From positions 1 through 64,000 of the forward strand of contig JAGPCY010000007.1 in NCBI GenBank assembly GCA_018057825.1: a stretch of DNA of 64,000 bases. Direction: 5' to 3'. Shown here one piece after another: positions 24,059-33,321 of the stretch (positions are counted from its first letter, which is position 1; every line of letters begins with the position of its first letter). Made by a program: the position numbers and the translations under genes. Below the pieces are notes generated by a model. The model did no database searches. It saw nothing but the letters and a program-made list of their open reading frames with translations, and was not told the origin of the DNA. Source of the stretch: Kofleriaceae bacterium. Lineage in GTDB: Bacteria; Myxococcota_A; Polyangia; Haliangiales; Haliangiaceae.

Positions 24059-26953
24059 ATGCGTGACCGCGATCGCCCTGACGCCCCGACCGGGTCCGTG
24101 TCGGATCGGCCTGTGCAGCGGCGCGCCGGCGCGGGCCTGACGGTGGGCCGCCTGGGCGAACTGCCGCGGCCGCCGCTGGTCGACGCGCCGGCAGAGCGGC
24201 GCGCGTCGCCGACGGTGGGGCCGACCGCGTCATCGACGACGACCCCGCTCGACGATCCATTCTTCTATTGCCCGACGCTCGGCGGCGACGTCGTCCAGGC
24301 CCGCGGCGATCTGGGGCCGGACGCCGACCGCGTGCGCGCCGAGGCGGCGGCCGGAGTCGCAGGCCCGGGCGAGACGCTGCCGCACGGCGACGCGATCGCG
24401 CGCTCGTTCGGTCCGGCCCACGAGCTGTCGTCGGTGCGCGCCCACGTCGGAGGCGCCGCCGCCACCGCCGCCGCGGCGATCGGCGCGACCGCTTACGCGA
24501 CTGGCGCTGACGTGGCCTTCGCGGCGCCGCCCGATCTGCACACCGCGGCGCACGAGGCCGCCCACGTCGTGCAGCAGCGCGCCGGCGTCCACCTGGCGGG
24601 CGGCGTCGGCGCCGACGGCGATCCCTACGAGCGCCACGCCGATGCGGTCGCGGATCGCGTGGTCGCGGGCGAGTCGGCCGCGGACCTGCTGAGCCCAACG
24701 GGCGGCGCCGCGACCACCGGCGCGGCGGTGCAACGCGCGCCTCGCCCTGGCGGCGCCCGCGACGCCGAGGCGCGCGCCGCGACCAAGGTCGAGCTCACGG
24801 GTCTGGCGAGCGTCTATCGCCTGTATCAGCGCTACCGCGAGACGCACGGCCTCGAGATCGCCTACGCGGCGAACACGATCAGCGACGGCAGCGAGCTCCT
24901 CCGCGACACCACGCAGAGCGACGCCTTGTCGCGCCAGCTCGAGGCTGCGCTGCCGGCCTACGGCTTCGCGACGATCCGCGACTTCGAGGCGAAGATCGCG
25001 CAGTACGAGCGCGACTTCGAGGCCGGCGCCGCCGAGGTCGTGTTCGCGCTCCTCGATCGCTACACGGCGCAGCTCAGCGCCGAGGCCGCGCGGCTCCGCG
25101 ATCCGAGCGCGGTGCGCGCGCTCCACGGGCAGCTCGGCGGCTTCCGCGGCCACCAGCAGGCCCAGGAGCAAGCGGTCGGCGATCACCAGCGCGTCGTGAT
25201 GTCGATGCAGTTCGGCTGGGGCGCGACCAAGCCCACCGGCGATGACGTCGCGCGCGCCGGTCAGCGCGTCGTCGACGAAGGCGCCGGCGCCGAGCGCGCG
25301 CTGGGCGATCTGGGCGCGGCCAACCCGGTCCTGCGCGATGACGGCCTGCCCGCCGACAAGCGCCTCGATCGTTCGGCCCTCGCCCGCGCCACCCCCGAGC
25401 AGCTCGGTCCGCTCCTCCACGGCCACCTCGCCGAGCGCCTCGCCGATCTCGCGCAGGCCCGCGGCCGCATCGCCGGCGACCGACGCGTCATCTATCAGCT
25501 CGACCAGCTCTTCCCGCAGTTCTACGCCGCTCTCGGCGTGGCGCCGGGCTCGATCTTCGATCTCATCATCTCCGACAAGCGCCGCCAGCTCGCCAGCGAC
25601 AAGCTGATCGACGCCGTCTTGCTCGCGGTCCTCGCGCTGGCGCTGTCGGTCGTGTCGCTCGGCACCGCCACGCCTGCCTTGGCCGCCGCCGCGGGCGTCG
25701 CCGGCGCTGGCCTCGGCGGCTACGGCGCGTACCTCGACTACCAGGACTACGTCGAACAGAACGACCTCGCCGACGTCGGCTTCACCGACCGCGCCTCCAC
25801 CGGCTGGCTGATCGTGTCGATGCTCGGCGCCGGGCTCGACGCCGCCGGCGCCGCCAAGGCCGTCTCCGCGCTGCGCGCCGCGTCCAACGCCCTCGAGGCC
25901 ACCAACGACGCCACCGCCTTCGCCGCCGCCGTGCGCCAGCTCCAGGACGCCGGCCGCCTCGAGGCCCGCGCCGCCGAGGCCGCCGTCCGGGCCGCGGCCG
26001 CGCGATCGGAGCTCGCCACCGCTGCGACCGAGCTCGGCGGAATCCTCACCGGCCGCGTTGGCTCGTTCCCCGGTTCCCTCGCCGACGGTGGCTTCCAGGC
26101 CGCCGTTCGCCTCGCTCGCAAGACCCTCCGCGCCGGCTACGACACCGCCGACGAGTACTTCAGCCGCCTCCGCCACCTGCGCAAGCTGAAGTCCATCGAC
26201 GAGCTCCCGCCCGAGGAGCTCGCCGCCGCCAAGCGCGCCTGGGACGAAGCCAAGGCCGCCCACCACGCCGACAGCGCCGCGGCCGAGGCCGCCGAGGCCG
26301 TGCCGCCCCACGCATCCTGGGATCCCAGCCTCGCCGCGCCCATCGAGGGCCAGCTCCGCAAGGCGACCATCCCGGGCAAGCAGCACCGCGTCGCCGAAGC
26401 CATTCGATCCTTGTCGCGCTCCCCCGACGGCGCCGAGCTCGCCCGCCGCCTCCTCGATCCGCGCCTCCAGGCCGCCACGGGCTACCAGGACGTCGTCGCG
26501 CGCCTGCTGTCCCTCGACGACCCCAAGCCCGCCGAACTGCTGGCCGAACTGCGCGACGCCGAACACCTGCTCGAGACCGGCGACATGACCAAACAGACCT
26601 TGGCCCTCGGCGAGAAGTCCCACGGCACCCGCGCCGGCGACCCCGACCACTACGACGTCGACTCGGCCCTGATGAACGCCGACGGGACGATGGATCAGGC
26701 GATCCAGACGTATCGACCGGCGAGCCAGGATGTCAACAGTATCCTGGCGGGGGTCAGGGACAAGCTGCGAAAGCAACTCCGTGCGGCGCCGGCGAGCAAG
26801 AAGATCCTAGCCGTTCACGTCGAGGACGAGACGGCTGCGATTCTGCTGACTCGCCGCGCGCAGCTGAACGCGATGGCAAGCGATCTTCAGGCGATCATCG
26901 ACATCGTTTCCCCTACGGGCACCCGCATTCGACTCTCGGGGCGGGTGCCGTGA
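24059..26953 (+). CDS. DUF4157 (eCIS-core) protein, probable exported toxin
   Basis: A 964-residue protein. A DUF4157 domain covers about residues 115-205, with HEAAHVVQQ (165-173) and a trailing [12 protein letters not shown], the usual signature. DUF4157 is found in cargo of extracellular contractile injection systems and may have metallopeptidase-like origin. Helical regions follow, then a hydrophobic stretch at about 517-560 ([18 protein letters not shown] and an Ala/Gly-rich helix), as in polymorphic toxins that cross or insert in membranes. The last 110 residues, from [20 protein letters not shown], form a separate, less GC-biased module, the likely toxic domain. A small gene overlaps the stop, as toxin-immunity pairs do. 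No eCIS structural genes are in the window. Confidence 0.75.
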   Translation: MRDRDRPDAPTGSVSDRPVQRRAGAGLTVGRLGELPRPPLVDAPAERRASPTVGPTASSTTTPLDDPFFYCPTLGGDVVQARGDLGPDADRVRAEAAAGVAGPGETLPHGDAIARSFGPAHELSSVRAHVGGAAATAAAAIGATAYATGADVAFAAPPDLHTAAHEAAHVVQQRAGVHLAGGVGADGDPYERHADAVADRVVAGESAADLLSPTGGAATTGAAVQRAPRPGGARDAEARAATKVELTGLASVYRLYQRYRETHGLEIAYAANTISDGSELLRDTTQSDALSRQLEAALPAYGFATIRDFEAKIAQYERDFEAGAAEVVFALLDRYTAQLSAEAARLRDPSAVRALHGQLGGFRGHQQAQEQAVGDHQRVVMSMQFGWGATKPTGDDVARAGQRVVDEGAGAERALGDLGAANPVLRDDGLPADKRLDRSALARATPEQLGPLLHGHLAERLADLAQARGRIAGDRRVIYQLDQLFPQFYAALGVAPGSIFDLIISDKRRQLASDKLIDAVLLAVLALALSVVSLGTATPALAAAAGVAGAGLGGYGAYLDYQDYVEQNDLADVGFTDRASTGWLIVSMLGAGLDAAGAAKAVSALRAASNALEATNDATAFAAAVRQLQDAGRLEARAAEAAVRAAAARSELATAATELGGILTGRVGSFPGSLADGGFQAAVRLARKTLRAGYDTADEYFSRLRHLRKLKSIDELPPEELAAAKRAWDEAKAAHHADSAAAEAAEAVPPHASWDPSLAAPIEGQLRKATIPGKQHRVAEAIRSLSRSPDGAELARRLLDPRLQAATGYQDVVARLLSLDDPKPAELLAELRDAEHLLETGDMTKQTLALGEKSHGTRAGDPDHYDVDSALMNADGTMDQAIQTYRPASQDVNSILAGVRDKLRKQLRAAPASKKILAVHVEDETAAILLTRRAQLNAMASDLQAIIDIVSPTGTRIRLSGRVP

Positions 26954-27642
26954 AGATCCATCGCGGTTCGGACGCGATTGGGTCGTGGGCGTTCCAGCTT
27001 CTCGTCAGCACCGAGGCTCCCATTGAGGAGCAATGGCACGATGCGCTGACGGGGCTGCGCTCGTGCGCAGAAGAACTCTGCGCACGAGGGATCCTGCTTC
27101 CGACGGAAGCCACGGTAGAGCGCTGGCGTGAGTTTCGTCCGCCCGACATCACGACCACGACGCGCGACCTGTCCGCCACGTTGCTCGCCGAGCTCGAGGC
27201 TCTGATTGGCCCGGCGCCAGAGCGGGGCGTCTTGGAGTTGAACGGCGATACCCGCTTCGATTCACTCGACGGTCCACGATTCGTTCCAGGTGCCTGCGAA
27301 CTCGGCGTGACGGTGGACTCTTTTAGCTGCTGGATTCGCCTCTCGACCTACGCCGACATCTGGATGCCCTACAACGTGATGGCCCAGTCACAATGGGCCG
27401 TCGCAGAGCTGAACGCGCCCCGGCTGCGCGCGGCCCTCGAGGCGATGGAGCAGATCGTCGGCAAGCCCGGCTACGCCGAGGACTCGCGCTTCGCGAAGGT
27501 CGACGGCTACGAGCTGCGGAACCACATCGTGCGCGGCGACGTCCTCGACCTCCAGGACATGGGCTACGACGAGTCGTGGATCGCAGACCGCTGGCCCGAG
27601 CCCGATCCGCCTGATCCGCCGCCAGGGCCGGCGGGTGCGTGA
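26950..27642 (+). CDS. Candidate immunity protein for the DUF4157 toxin
   Basis: A 230-residue soluble protein starting at GTG 26950 within the toxin stop (GTGA). It is acidic overall and mixed alpha/beta, with [19 protein letters not shown] and [18 protein letters not shown], and ends in a proline-rich tail ([12 protein letters not shown]). I recognise no family. The immunity call rests on size, acidity, overlap with the toxin, and base composition that matches the toxin's C-terminal module better than its N-terminal part. Confidence 0.55.
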   Translation: MKIHRGSDAIGSWAFQLLVSTEAPIEEQWHDALTGLRSCAEELCARGILLPTEATVERWREFRPPDITTTTRDLSATLLAELEALIGPAPERGVLELNGDTRFDSLDGPRFVPGACELGVTVDSFSCWIRLSTYADIWMPYNVMAQSQWAVAELNAPRLRAALEAMEQIVGKPGYAEDSRFAKVDGYELRNHIVRGDVLDLQDMGYDESWIADRWPEPDPPDPPPGPAGA

Positions 27643-27673
27643 CCCAGGCGGCCCAGCAGGCGCCCCCATGGTC

Positions 27674-27750
27674 GGAGGAGCAACCTCTCGGCGAAGCGGC
27701 CCAACGCCGGTCCAACGCTGAGCACGGGTGGCAACCACTCGGCGCAGCGG
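27674..27750 (+). repeat. Two degenerate REP-like repeats R6 and R7
   Basis: R6 (27674-27699) reads GGAGGAGCAACCTCTCGGCG-AAGCGG and R7 (27724-27750) reads ACGGGTGGCAACCACTCGGC-GCAGCGG. They keep the CAACC-CTCGGCG core but differ in the GTAG box and the C-run, so they are probably old copies. They fill the 246-base gap before the Fic gene. Confidence 0.55.
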
Positions 27751-27888
27751 CGAGCTCGACGGCGGCATCCTACAGGCGCCCGCCTCCGACCCTGCGCCCG
27801 CGACCCGACGCTGGGCCGGCGCGCTCACCGATGGAGGGTGGGCACACGCGCGAGTACGGGCGTGCCTTGGCTGTGGTACACGAACGAC

Positions 27889-29361
27889 ATGGAGGCGCGG
27901 ACGCCCAGCCCTTCCGGGCGTAGACGGCGCCCCATCGAGTTGCCCGCCGACCCTGCGGCGCTCGCTGACCCGCGCACTGCGATCTACGTCGGGGCTTGGC
28001 AACGGAAGCGACGTGAGCTGGGAGGCAGCGCGTCGGCGTTGTCGCAGTTCGAGGACGAGCTTCGACGACGGTGGGCCATCGAGACCGGCATCATCGAGCG
28101 GCTGTACGACATCTCCCGCGGGGCCACGAAGACCCTGATCGAGCGGGGGTTCGTCGCCGCGCTCATCGGTCACGGCGACGCGACGATGGCTTCGGATCGC
28201 CTTGTGACCGTGCTCAACGACCACCTCGAGGGCCTCGACATGGTCATGGACGTGGTCGCGCGACGGCGCCCCCTCTCCACGTCGTGGATCAAAGAGCTAC
28301 ATGCGCTCATGACCCGTGGTCAGCCTACCGTGGAGGCGCAGGACCAAGAAGGACGGCGATTCCAGACCCAGCTCTTGAGAGGAGATTGGAAGCGCCTGCC
28401 CAACAGTCCGACGCGCCCGGACGGAACAATCCACGAGTACTGTCCGCCCGAACACGTCGCTGCGGAGATGGATCGCCTCGTCGCGCTGTACCAGGCGCTA
28501 CCTGCGCAGCACCCGGAAGTGCGGGCGGCGTGGCTGCATCACGCGTTCACGCAGATTCACCCCTTTCACGACGGCAACGGCCGCGTCGCGCGGGCACTAG
28601 CGAGCATCGACCTCATCCAGGCAGGGTTGTTCCCCGTCGTCGTCGATCGCGACCAGAAGACAGCGTACATCGATGCTCTCGAGCGGGCTGACGCCGCCGA
28701 CCTGCGGCCGCTGGTCACGTTGTTCGTCGACAACATCGAGCGCGACATGCTGCGCGCGCTAGGAATCGCCGAGAAAGTCCTCGAGGGCGCCCGTGGCATC
28801 GACGCGGTGCTTCGCGCTGCCACGACCAAGGTTACGGCTCGTCGGACCCAAGGCCGGTCGCGCATCGCTGCGGCGATCACCCAGTTGTCCACGCTGTGCG
28901 GCGACTCCTTCGAGCAGTTGAAGGCGAGCGTTCCTCTTTGCGAACGAGTGCCCGGAGTACGCGCGACGCCGGCGCAGTCCAACGCGGCGACGGATCACTA
29001 CTACCGCTGGCAGATCACTGAGTTCGCACGCCGCGGCGACTACTGGGCGGACCTGCGCGAGCCGCGCTTCTGGACTCAGCTGGCGATTCGTGACGGTGGC
29101 AACACGAAGGTCGTCTTCGTACTGCACTTCATCGGCAACCCAACGCAGGGTGACGCGATCGCGAACGTCTTCCTGGAACACCGCGACCCCAAGGAGCGCG
29201 ACGCCACGTCGAGCGACACCGACCAGCAGCTCATCGAGTTGCCCGTGAGGCCGTTGCTCCTACCTGCGGGTGAGCAGGCCGCTGATCAGCGGGCGCGCTT
29301 CTTGGCCTGGCACGCAGGCGCGCTCGAGGCCGGGCTGGCGCAGTGGATCGACTTCCTGTAG
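27889..29361 (+). CDS. Fic-domain protein (AMP-transferase family)
   Basis: A 490-residue protein from the ATG at 27889 (MEARTPSPSG). The Fic motif HPFHDGNGR is at residues 224-232. The N-terminal segment WAIETGIIERLYDISRG contains T66-x3-E70, which resembles the inhibitory helix [ST]xxxE[GN] of class II Fic proteins but with arginine after the glutamate. The C-terminal 200 residues may include a winged helix or a substrate-binding domain. Fic enzymes usually AMPylate target proteins, with the inhibitory glutamate keeping the resting enzyme off. No separate antitoxin is needed in this class. The target is unknown. Confidence 0.8.
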   Translation: MEARTPSPSGRRRRPIELPADPAALADPRTAIYVGAWQRKRRELGGSASALSQFEDELRRRWAIETGIIERLYDISRGATKTLIERGFVAALIGHGDATMASDRLVTVLNDHLEGLDMVMDVVARRRPLSTSWIKELHALMTRGQPTVEAQDQEGRRFQTQLLRGDWKRLPNSPTRPDGTIHEYCPPEHVAAEMDRLVALYQALPAQHPEVRAAWLHHAFTQIHPFHDGNGRVARALASIDLIQAGLFPVVVDRDQKTAYIDALERADAADLRPLVTLFVDNIERDMLRALGIAEKVLEGARGIDAVLRAATTKVTARRTQGRSRIAAAITQLSTLCGDSFEQLKASVPLCERVPGVRATPAQSNAATDHYYRWQITEFARRGDYWADLREPRFWTQLAIRDGGNTKVVFVLHFIGNPTQGDAIANVFLEHRDPKERDATSSDTDQQLIELPVRPLLLPAGEQAADQRARFLAWHAGALEAGLAQWIDFL

Positions 29362-29440
29362 CCACCGTCGAGTCGGAGCGGATCGTTGGATGCGGCGGAG
29401 AGGACGCGGGACGCTTCCCCAGCCGGACGGCGGCTTCGCG

Positions 29441-29954
29441 ATGATGTCGGAGCGCGCCTGGTCTGAACTTGTGGAGCGTGCGTTCGCGGAGGCTCGTGCT
29501 CCACGCTGGGACGAGATGCTCTTTCCTCGCTACCGGACGAGCGAGGACGCGGTCGCCATGGCGTCGGCGTTCCACGGCCGACCCTGGACGTCGCTCGCGA
29601 TCGAGGAGCTCTTCGAGCACCGCGAGATGCTGTCGGCCTTGAGCCCGATGGCCTTCGCCGCGATCGCCCCCCGCCTACCTCGTCGCCCTCATGTCGGAGG
29701 CTCCCGAGGCCGTGGCCGTGCGGGGGGACCTTCAAGACTATCTGCTCGCCTGTCTTGTTCCGTGGCCGCATCAACAAGAGGAAGTCGCGGCGCTCACGAT
29801 CCAGCGTCTCGAGATCCTCTCCGCCCCGCAGCGCGAAGCGTTCGGCGTCGCGCTAGACGTGCTAGCGGCGCGCGGTAGCACCGATGCCGCGACCGTGCTT
29901 CGCTCGTGGGGGCGGACGACCGCCCCCACAGGCGATTCGCGACGTTCAGGATAG
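29441..29954 (+). pseudogene. Uncharacterised gene broken by a frameshift in a C run
   Basis: From the ATG at 29441 the frame reads MMSERAWSELVERAF to LSPMAFAAIAP, then degenerates into arginine-rich sequence. From the C6 run at 29667-29672 a second frame continues smoothly with AYLVALMSEAPEAVAVRG and ends at 29954 (VLRSWGRTTAPTG). Joined, they give about 170 residues of normal protein. A one-base change in the C run explains the break: mutation, sequencing error or slippage. The protein is helical, lacks a signal peptide, and belongs to no family I recognise. It follows the Fic gene by 79 bases. Confidence 0.6.
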
Positions 29955-30000
29955 CGACCTCAACTCGCTCGGTGTCGCTCGGTGACCGTCGGCTGCCCAG

Positions 30001-30167
30001 GCGGGTAGCAACCTCTCGGCGAAGGGCTGCCCTGGGGCCGGGTAGCGACCTCTCGGCGAAGCCCCCTGGGATCACCTTGTAGGATCTACAGAGCGTTCTG
30101 CGGTGGGCGCCCCGCCCCAGGGCCCGGCCGACAGCGCCGCCGCCGGGCCGGTCCACGAGCGCTGGGC
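30001..30167 (+). repeat. REP-like repeats R8 and R9 with the 3' module of the transposase unit, no transposase
   Basis: R8 (30001-30026) and R9 (30038-30066) are two REP cores, the second with GTAGCGACC. R9 is followed by CCCTGGGATCAC and ATCTACAGAG as after R5. A GC-rich block follows that matches the hairpin region at 22758-22805, with CAGCGC (30132-30137) pairing to GCGCTG (30159-30164). The module ends at the stop of the next gene (30168). It is a solo copy of the repeat end of the element, a candidate non-autonomous unit. Confidence 0.65.
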
Positions 30168-30968
30168 TCATCGCACGGTGATGCTCACCCGTTGCCGCAT
30201 CTCGCCGAGCTCGAGGTCGAGATCATAGGTCCCCGGCTGGACGGGGCCACCGCCCAGGATCGGCTCGAGGGACTGACCGTTCGTGAACGAGGTCGACGTG
30301 GTGCCAGCGTAGCCATTGACCCGCAGCAGGCGCGTGCGCACGAGCTTGCCGTCGAGCATGGGCCACACGCGAATCGACGGCTGCGCCGCCGCCACGCCAT
30401 GCTCACACGAGCCCCAGGCAAGCGCCGGCGTGAAGCACTGCAGGCGGAAGGCGTCGGGCGGCACCACGTCGAAGCTCCGCACCTTCGTCTCGTGCGTCCC
30501 CGCCTCGAGGTTGTTGATCTCGAGCTGCACCGTGACGGTGCCCGTGCGGGTCAGCAGGACGGCCAGAGACAGGCCGCCGTGACCGCGTTGCTCATCCTCG
30601 GCCGCGTCGCACGCGTCGCGCGGACGACAGAACAGCGTCGCCTCGACGGATTGACCGCGACAACCGACGATGACGTGCTCGCGAGTGAACCCGAGACTTG
30701 GACCTTCCTTGCTGGGCTTGTCCCAGGTGAAGTCGATCCCGGTGATCGTCGACTCGGTTCGACAGCCGGTGATGGCCGTGGTCTCCATGTCGATCGAGGT
30801 GCCGAGCGCCACCCGCTCGACCGCCGCAGCCGTGGGCTCGACGTAGGGCTCTCGCGGGGCCGGGGCGAGACAACTGGTAGCGGCCAACGCGAGCGGCCAG
30901 ACGCGGGGCTTCACACCAGTGACGATCGGTAGCCGGGAGAGGGGGCGCAACCAGCTCGTCGTGGTCAT
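30168..30968 (-). CDS. Probable secreted protein or lipoprotein, function unknown
   Basis: A 266-residue protein whose first 30 residues (RVWPLALAATSC) contain a hydrophobic segment ending in a cysteine, a possible lipobox. A start inside the long N-terminus would improve it. The mature part has several cysteines (GCRTEST, GCRGQSVEATLFC, LQCFTPALAWGSC) and strand-rich segments such as TGTVTVQLEINNLEAG and PGTYDLDLELG, suggesting a beta-sandwich domain. No family is recognised. Its last codons adjoin the R8/R9 module. Confidence 0.6.
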   Translation of the reverse strand: MTTTSWLRPLSRLPIVTGVKPRVWPLALAATSCLAPAPREPYVEPTAAAVERVALGTSIDMETTAITGCRTESTITGIDFTWDKPSKEGPSLGFTREHVIVGCRGQSVEATLFCRPRDACDAAEDEQRGHGGLSLAVLLTRTGTVTVQLEINNLEAGTHETKVRSFDVVPPDAFRLQCFTPALAWGSCEHGVAAAQPSIRVWPMLDGKLVRTRLLRVNGYAGTTSTSFTNGQSLEPILGGGPVQPGTYDLDLELGEMRQRVSITVR

Positions 30969-31289
30969 CCGCGGAGCATACGGCCGATGAACGCGGTCGG
31001 GTCGGCCGCGGGCGGTTCACGCGTCGCCGGGCCCCACGGGACGGTAGCCCATGGAACCGGTGGCATTCTCTGGTTGGCGAGTGCGCTCGACAACCATCCC
31101 AACCGAGATCCCAGGGACCGCGCGGCGGACGCTCGCGCCCACGCCTGCCGCGACGCGTACGAGGCGCTCCGCCACCCGCTGCGACGCGTCGCCTGCGATC
31201 GCGGGCTCCGAGCCGGCCGGCGACCACGATCGACCGCCAGGCGGCCGACGGCGGTTTCCCGATTGACCGGTCGCTCCGTCTAAGGAGAC
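30969..31289. other. Intergenic region, no supported gene
   Basis: These 321 bases separate two divergent genes. Short open frames exist but have no family resemblance and look like GC-driven shadows. The only functional element seen is AGGAG at 31283-31287 before the sigma-factor start. I could not place an ECF-type promoter with confidence. Confidence 0.4.
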
Positions 31290-31856
31290 ATGACCGTCAT
31301 GGCAGCCGTCGCGCCCCGGCCACCGCCGATCGACGCCGACCCCGTCGACCGCACCGCCTTCGCCGCGCTGTACCGAGCTCACGTCGACCGGGTCTGGTTG
31401 CGGCTGACCCGGATGTTGGGTCCGGTCGCGGACCGCGAGGATCTGCTCCAGCAGGTGTTCCTGCAGGTGTTCCGCGCGCTGCCGACGTTTCGCGGCGAGG
31501 CCGGGCTCGCGACCTTCCTGCATCGCGTCACGACCAACGTCGCGATCGACCACCTGCGGGCCTTGCCCCGGCGGCCCGCGCCGCTCGATCCCTCCCACTT
31601 CGACGGGGTGATCGGTGAGGGCGAACCCAGCCGGCACCTCGAGCAGCGCCAGCACTTGGCCCTGCTTTTCGAGCTGCTCGGCGAGCTGACCGTCGACAAG
31701 CGGATCGCCTTCGTCCTGATCGCGATCGAGGGCCTGGCGGTGCGGGACGCCGCCGAGCTGGTCGGCGCCAAGCCCGACGCCGTCAAGCAGCGCGCGCTGG
31801 CGGCGCGTCGCGAACTGGAGGCCGCCCTGTCTGCCCGCACCGGAGCAACCCGATGA
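31290..31856 (+). CDS. ECF-type RNA polymerase sigma factor
   Basis: A 188-residue sigma-70 family protein. Region 2 spans about 20-95 (FAALYRAHVDRVWLRLTRML, DREDLLQQVFLQVFRALPTF, ATFLHRVTTNVAIDHLR), and region 4 spans about 130-175, with VRDAAELVGAKPDAVKQRAL as its helix-turn-helix. It lacks regions 1 and 3, as ECF factors do. The start may be ATG 31290 or the nearby ATG 31299; neither has an ideally spaced ribosome site. It overlaps by four bases the gene for a membrane protein with a TonB-like end, the slot normally held by an anti-sigma factor. Confidence 0.9.
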   Translation: MTVMAAVAPRPPPIDADPVDRTAFAALYRAHVDRVWLRLTRMLGPVADREDLLQQVFLQVFRALPTFRGEAGLATFLHRVTTNVAIDHLRALPRRPAPLDPSHFDGVIGEGEPSRHLEQRQHLALLFELLGELTVDKRIAFVLIAIEGLAVRDAAELVGAKPDAVKQRALAARRELEAALSARTGATR

Positions 31857-32617
31857 GCGAACCGAACCTCGAGACCCTGCTGGGCGCGGCCAGCGCCATG
31901 CGATCGGATCTTCCCAACACGACCCGCGACGCCGTGCTGGCCGAGCTCCTCGGTGACCCGGGGCCAGCGGTCGCCGCGCCGTTGGCCTCGGTGGTACCGC
32001 TAGCGTCCCGGCGTCGACGCACCGTGGTGATCGCGGTCGCGATCGCGGCGGCGGTGGCGACGGCGGCGGGCCTCCTCGCCGCCGTGTTGCCGAGCCCTGA
32101 CGCGCGCCGCGGTGCTCCCGTGGCGCAGCCGCGCGCTCGCGGTGCTGCTCCTCCGTCTGGCGGACCGGTGGCGCCGCTCAGCGCCGACGCCGACGCCGGG
32201 ATGGCTCCGGGGACGCCGGTCGTCGGTCCTGGGGGCGCCGTGGCAGTTCCGCGCGATCGGCGGCTGGGCCCAGCGACGGTCGGGACGGCCGGGCCTGTCT
32301 CGACGCCACCTACGATCGTGCCGCCCACCACCCTCGAGGAGCTGCGCATCCAGGGCGACAAGCAGGTCCTCCCCGATGACGCCACCCGTCTCGAGATCGC
32401 CGAGGCCGGGGTCCGACGCCTGGTCATCCCGTTCCGGCTGTGCGTCGACGTCGACGGTGCGGTCAGCGAGGTCGCGCTCCTGAAGGCGAGCGGCTTTCCG
32501 GCCTACGATGCCAAGCTCGCCGACGCGATGTGGTTGTGGCGCTACCAGCCGTATCAGATCGACGGCGCGGCGGTCCCCGTGTGTGCCGTGGTGCAGTTCC
32601 AGTACTCCCAGCGATGA
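31853..32617 (+). CDS. Membrane protein with TonB C-terminal domain, anti-sigma position
   Basis: A 254-residue protein. The cytoplasmic N-terminus (about 40 residues) is followed by one membrane helix (VVIAVAIAAAVATAAGLLAA, about 59-80), a long proline/alanine-rich periplasmic linker, and a C-terminal domain with DVDGAVSEVALLKASGFPAY and DAMWLWRYQPYQIDG. The latter is the GxV-SGYPxLD-Ax-xxWxxxP pattern of TonB-family C-termini. Translational overlap with the sigma gene suggests it senses an envelope signal and controls the sigma factor. No zinc-binding anti-sigma motif is visible, so the contact with sigma is unproven. Confidence 0.7.
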   Translation: MSEPNLETLLGAASAMRSDLPNTTRDAVLAELLGDPGPAVAAPLASVVPLASRRRRTVVIAVAIAAAVATAAGLLAAVLPSPDARRGAPVAQPRARGAAPPSGGPVAPLSADADAGMAPGTPVVGPGGAVAVPRDRRLGPATVGTAGPVSTPPTIVPPTTLEELRIQGDKQVLPDDATRLEIAEAGVRRLVIPFRLCVDVDGAVSEVALLKASGFPAYDAKLADAMWLWRYQPYQIDGAAVPVCAVVQFQYSQR

Positions 32618-32701
32618 CGCGCGACGCGGGGCCTTGCCGACGAGTCAGCTACGTTCGGTCTGGGCACGCCCGGCCCCCGACCCGGTCGGTCCGGGCGTAT
32701 C

Positions 32702-33178
32702 GTGACGACGATGACGCCTCGCCATGTCTTCGAGCGGATCGCGCGGTGTATCCCCGTGGCCGAGCTGACGCCGCTGCGGCGCCGGCAGCTCGCGCTGGCG
32801 ATCGAGCTCGGGGGCGGCCGGCGCACCTCGCCGGACCGGCTCCCGCGCAGGTACTTCGACCTCCCGGCCTACACCGAGCTGTGGCGGGTGCTGGAGGACG
32901 GCGTCCACCGGTTCGACTTCCTGCGCGACACGCTGTTCTTCGCCGACAGCGATGAACCGGTCGGCATCGAGTGGATCCAGGGCAGCTTCGACGCCACCGG
33001 GCGCGACACCACCCGCGGCCTCGCGCTCGACCTTCCGCGCTTGGCCTGGGAGCTCCAGCACGCGTGGCCCGGTCGGAAGTCGACGCCGCGGCCCACGCCG
33101 CCCGACTCCTCCAGGTTCCAGCCGACCGGGCCCGGGCTGCGCGACCTCGAATGGCCGCCCGACACCGAGTTCGTCTGA
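32702..33178 (+). CDS. Uncharacterised protein
   Basis: A 158-residue soluble protein; GTG 32702 or ATG 32711 (MTPRHVFERIARCIP) may start it. Segments such as PRRYFDLPAYTELWRVLEDG and FADSDEPVGIEWIQGSFDA suggest a compact alpha/beta fold, followed by a proline-rich, probably disordered tail. No signal peptide, membrane helix or known motif is present. It lies on the same strand between the TonB-like protein and a DUF4157 protein, without evident coupling. Confidence 0.55.
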   Translation: MTTMTPRHVFERIARCIPVAELTPLRRRQLALAIELGGGRRTSPDRLPRRYFDLPAYTELWRVLEDGVHRFDFLRDTLFFADSDEPVGIEWIQGSFDATGRDTTRGLALDLPRLAWELQHAWPGRKSTPRPTPPDSSRFQPTGPGLRDLEWPPDTEFV

Positions 33179-33321
33179 TCAACGCTGCGGTCTGCCGGCC
33201 GCGCTGGGACCTGCGCAGCCCGGTGGACGGACGGGTGCGGGAGGTCGCCTGCCCACCGAGGCGCTGCGGCGTCAACCCGGCGGCACCTCGGCCTGGTTCA
33301 GGGGTTGCAGTGTCCTGTCCC

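Noticed and set aside
30987-31283. A 98-codon plus-strand ORF before the sigma factor
   Set aside because: Arginine/alanine-rich with no ribosome site or domain. A second overlapping frame looks equally plausible, which is typical of shadows.
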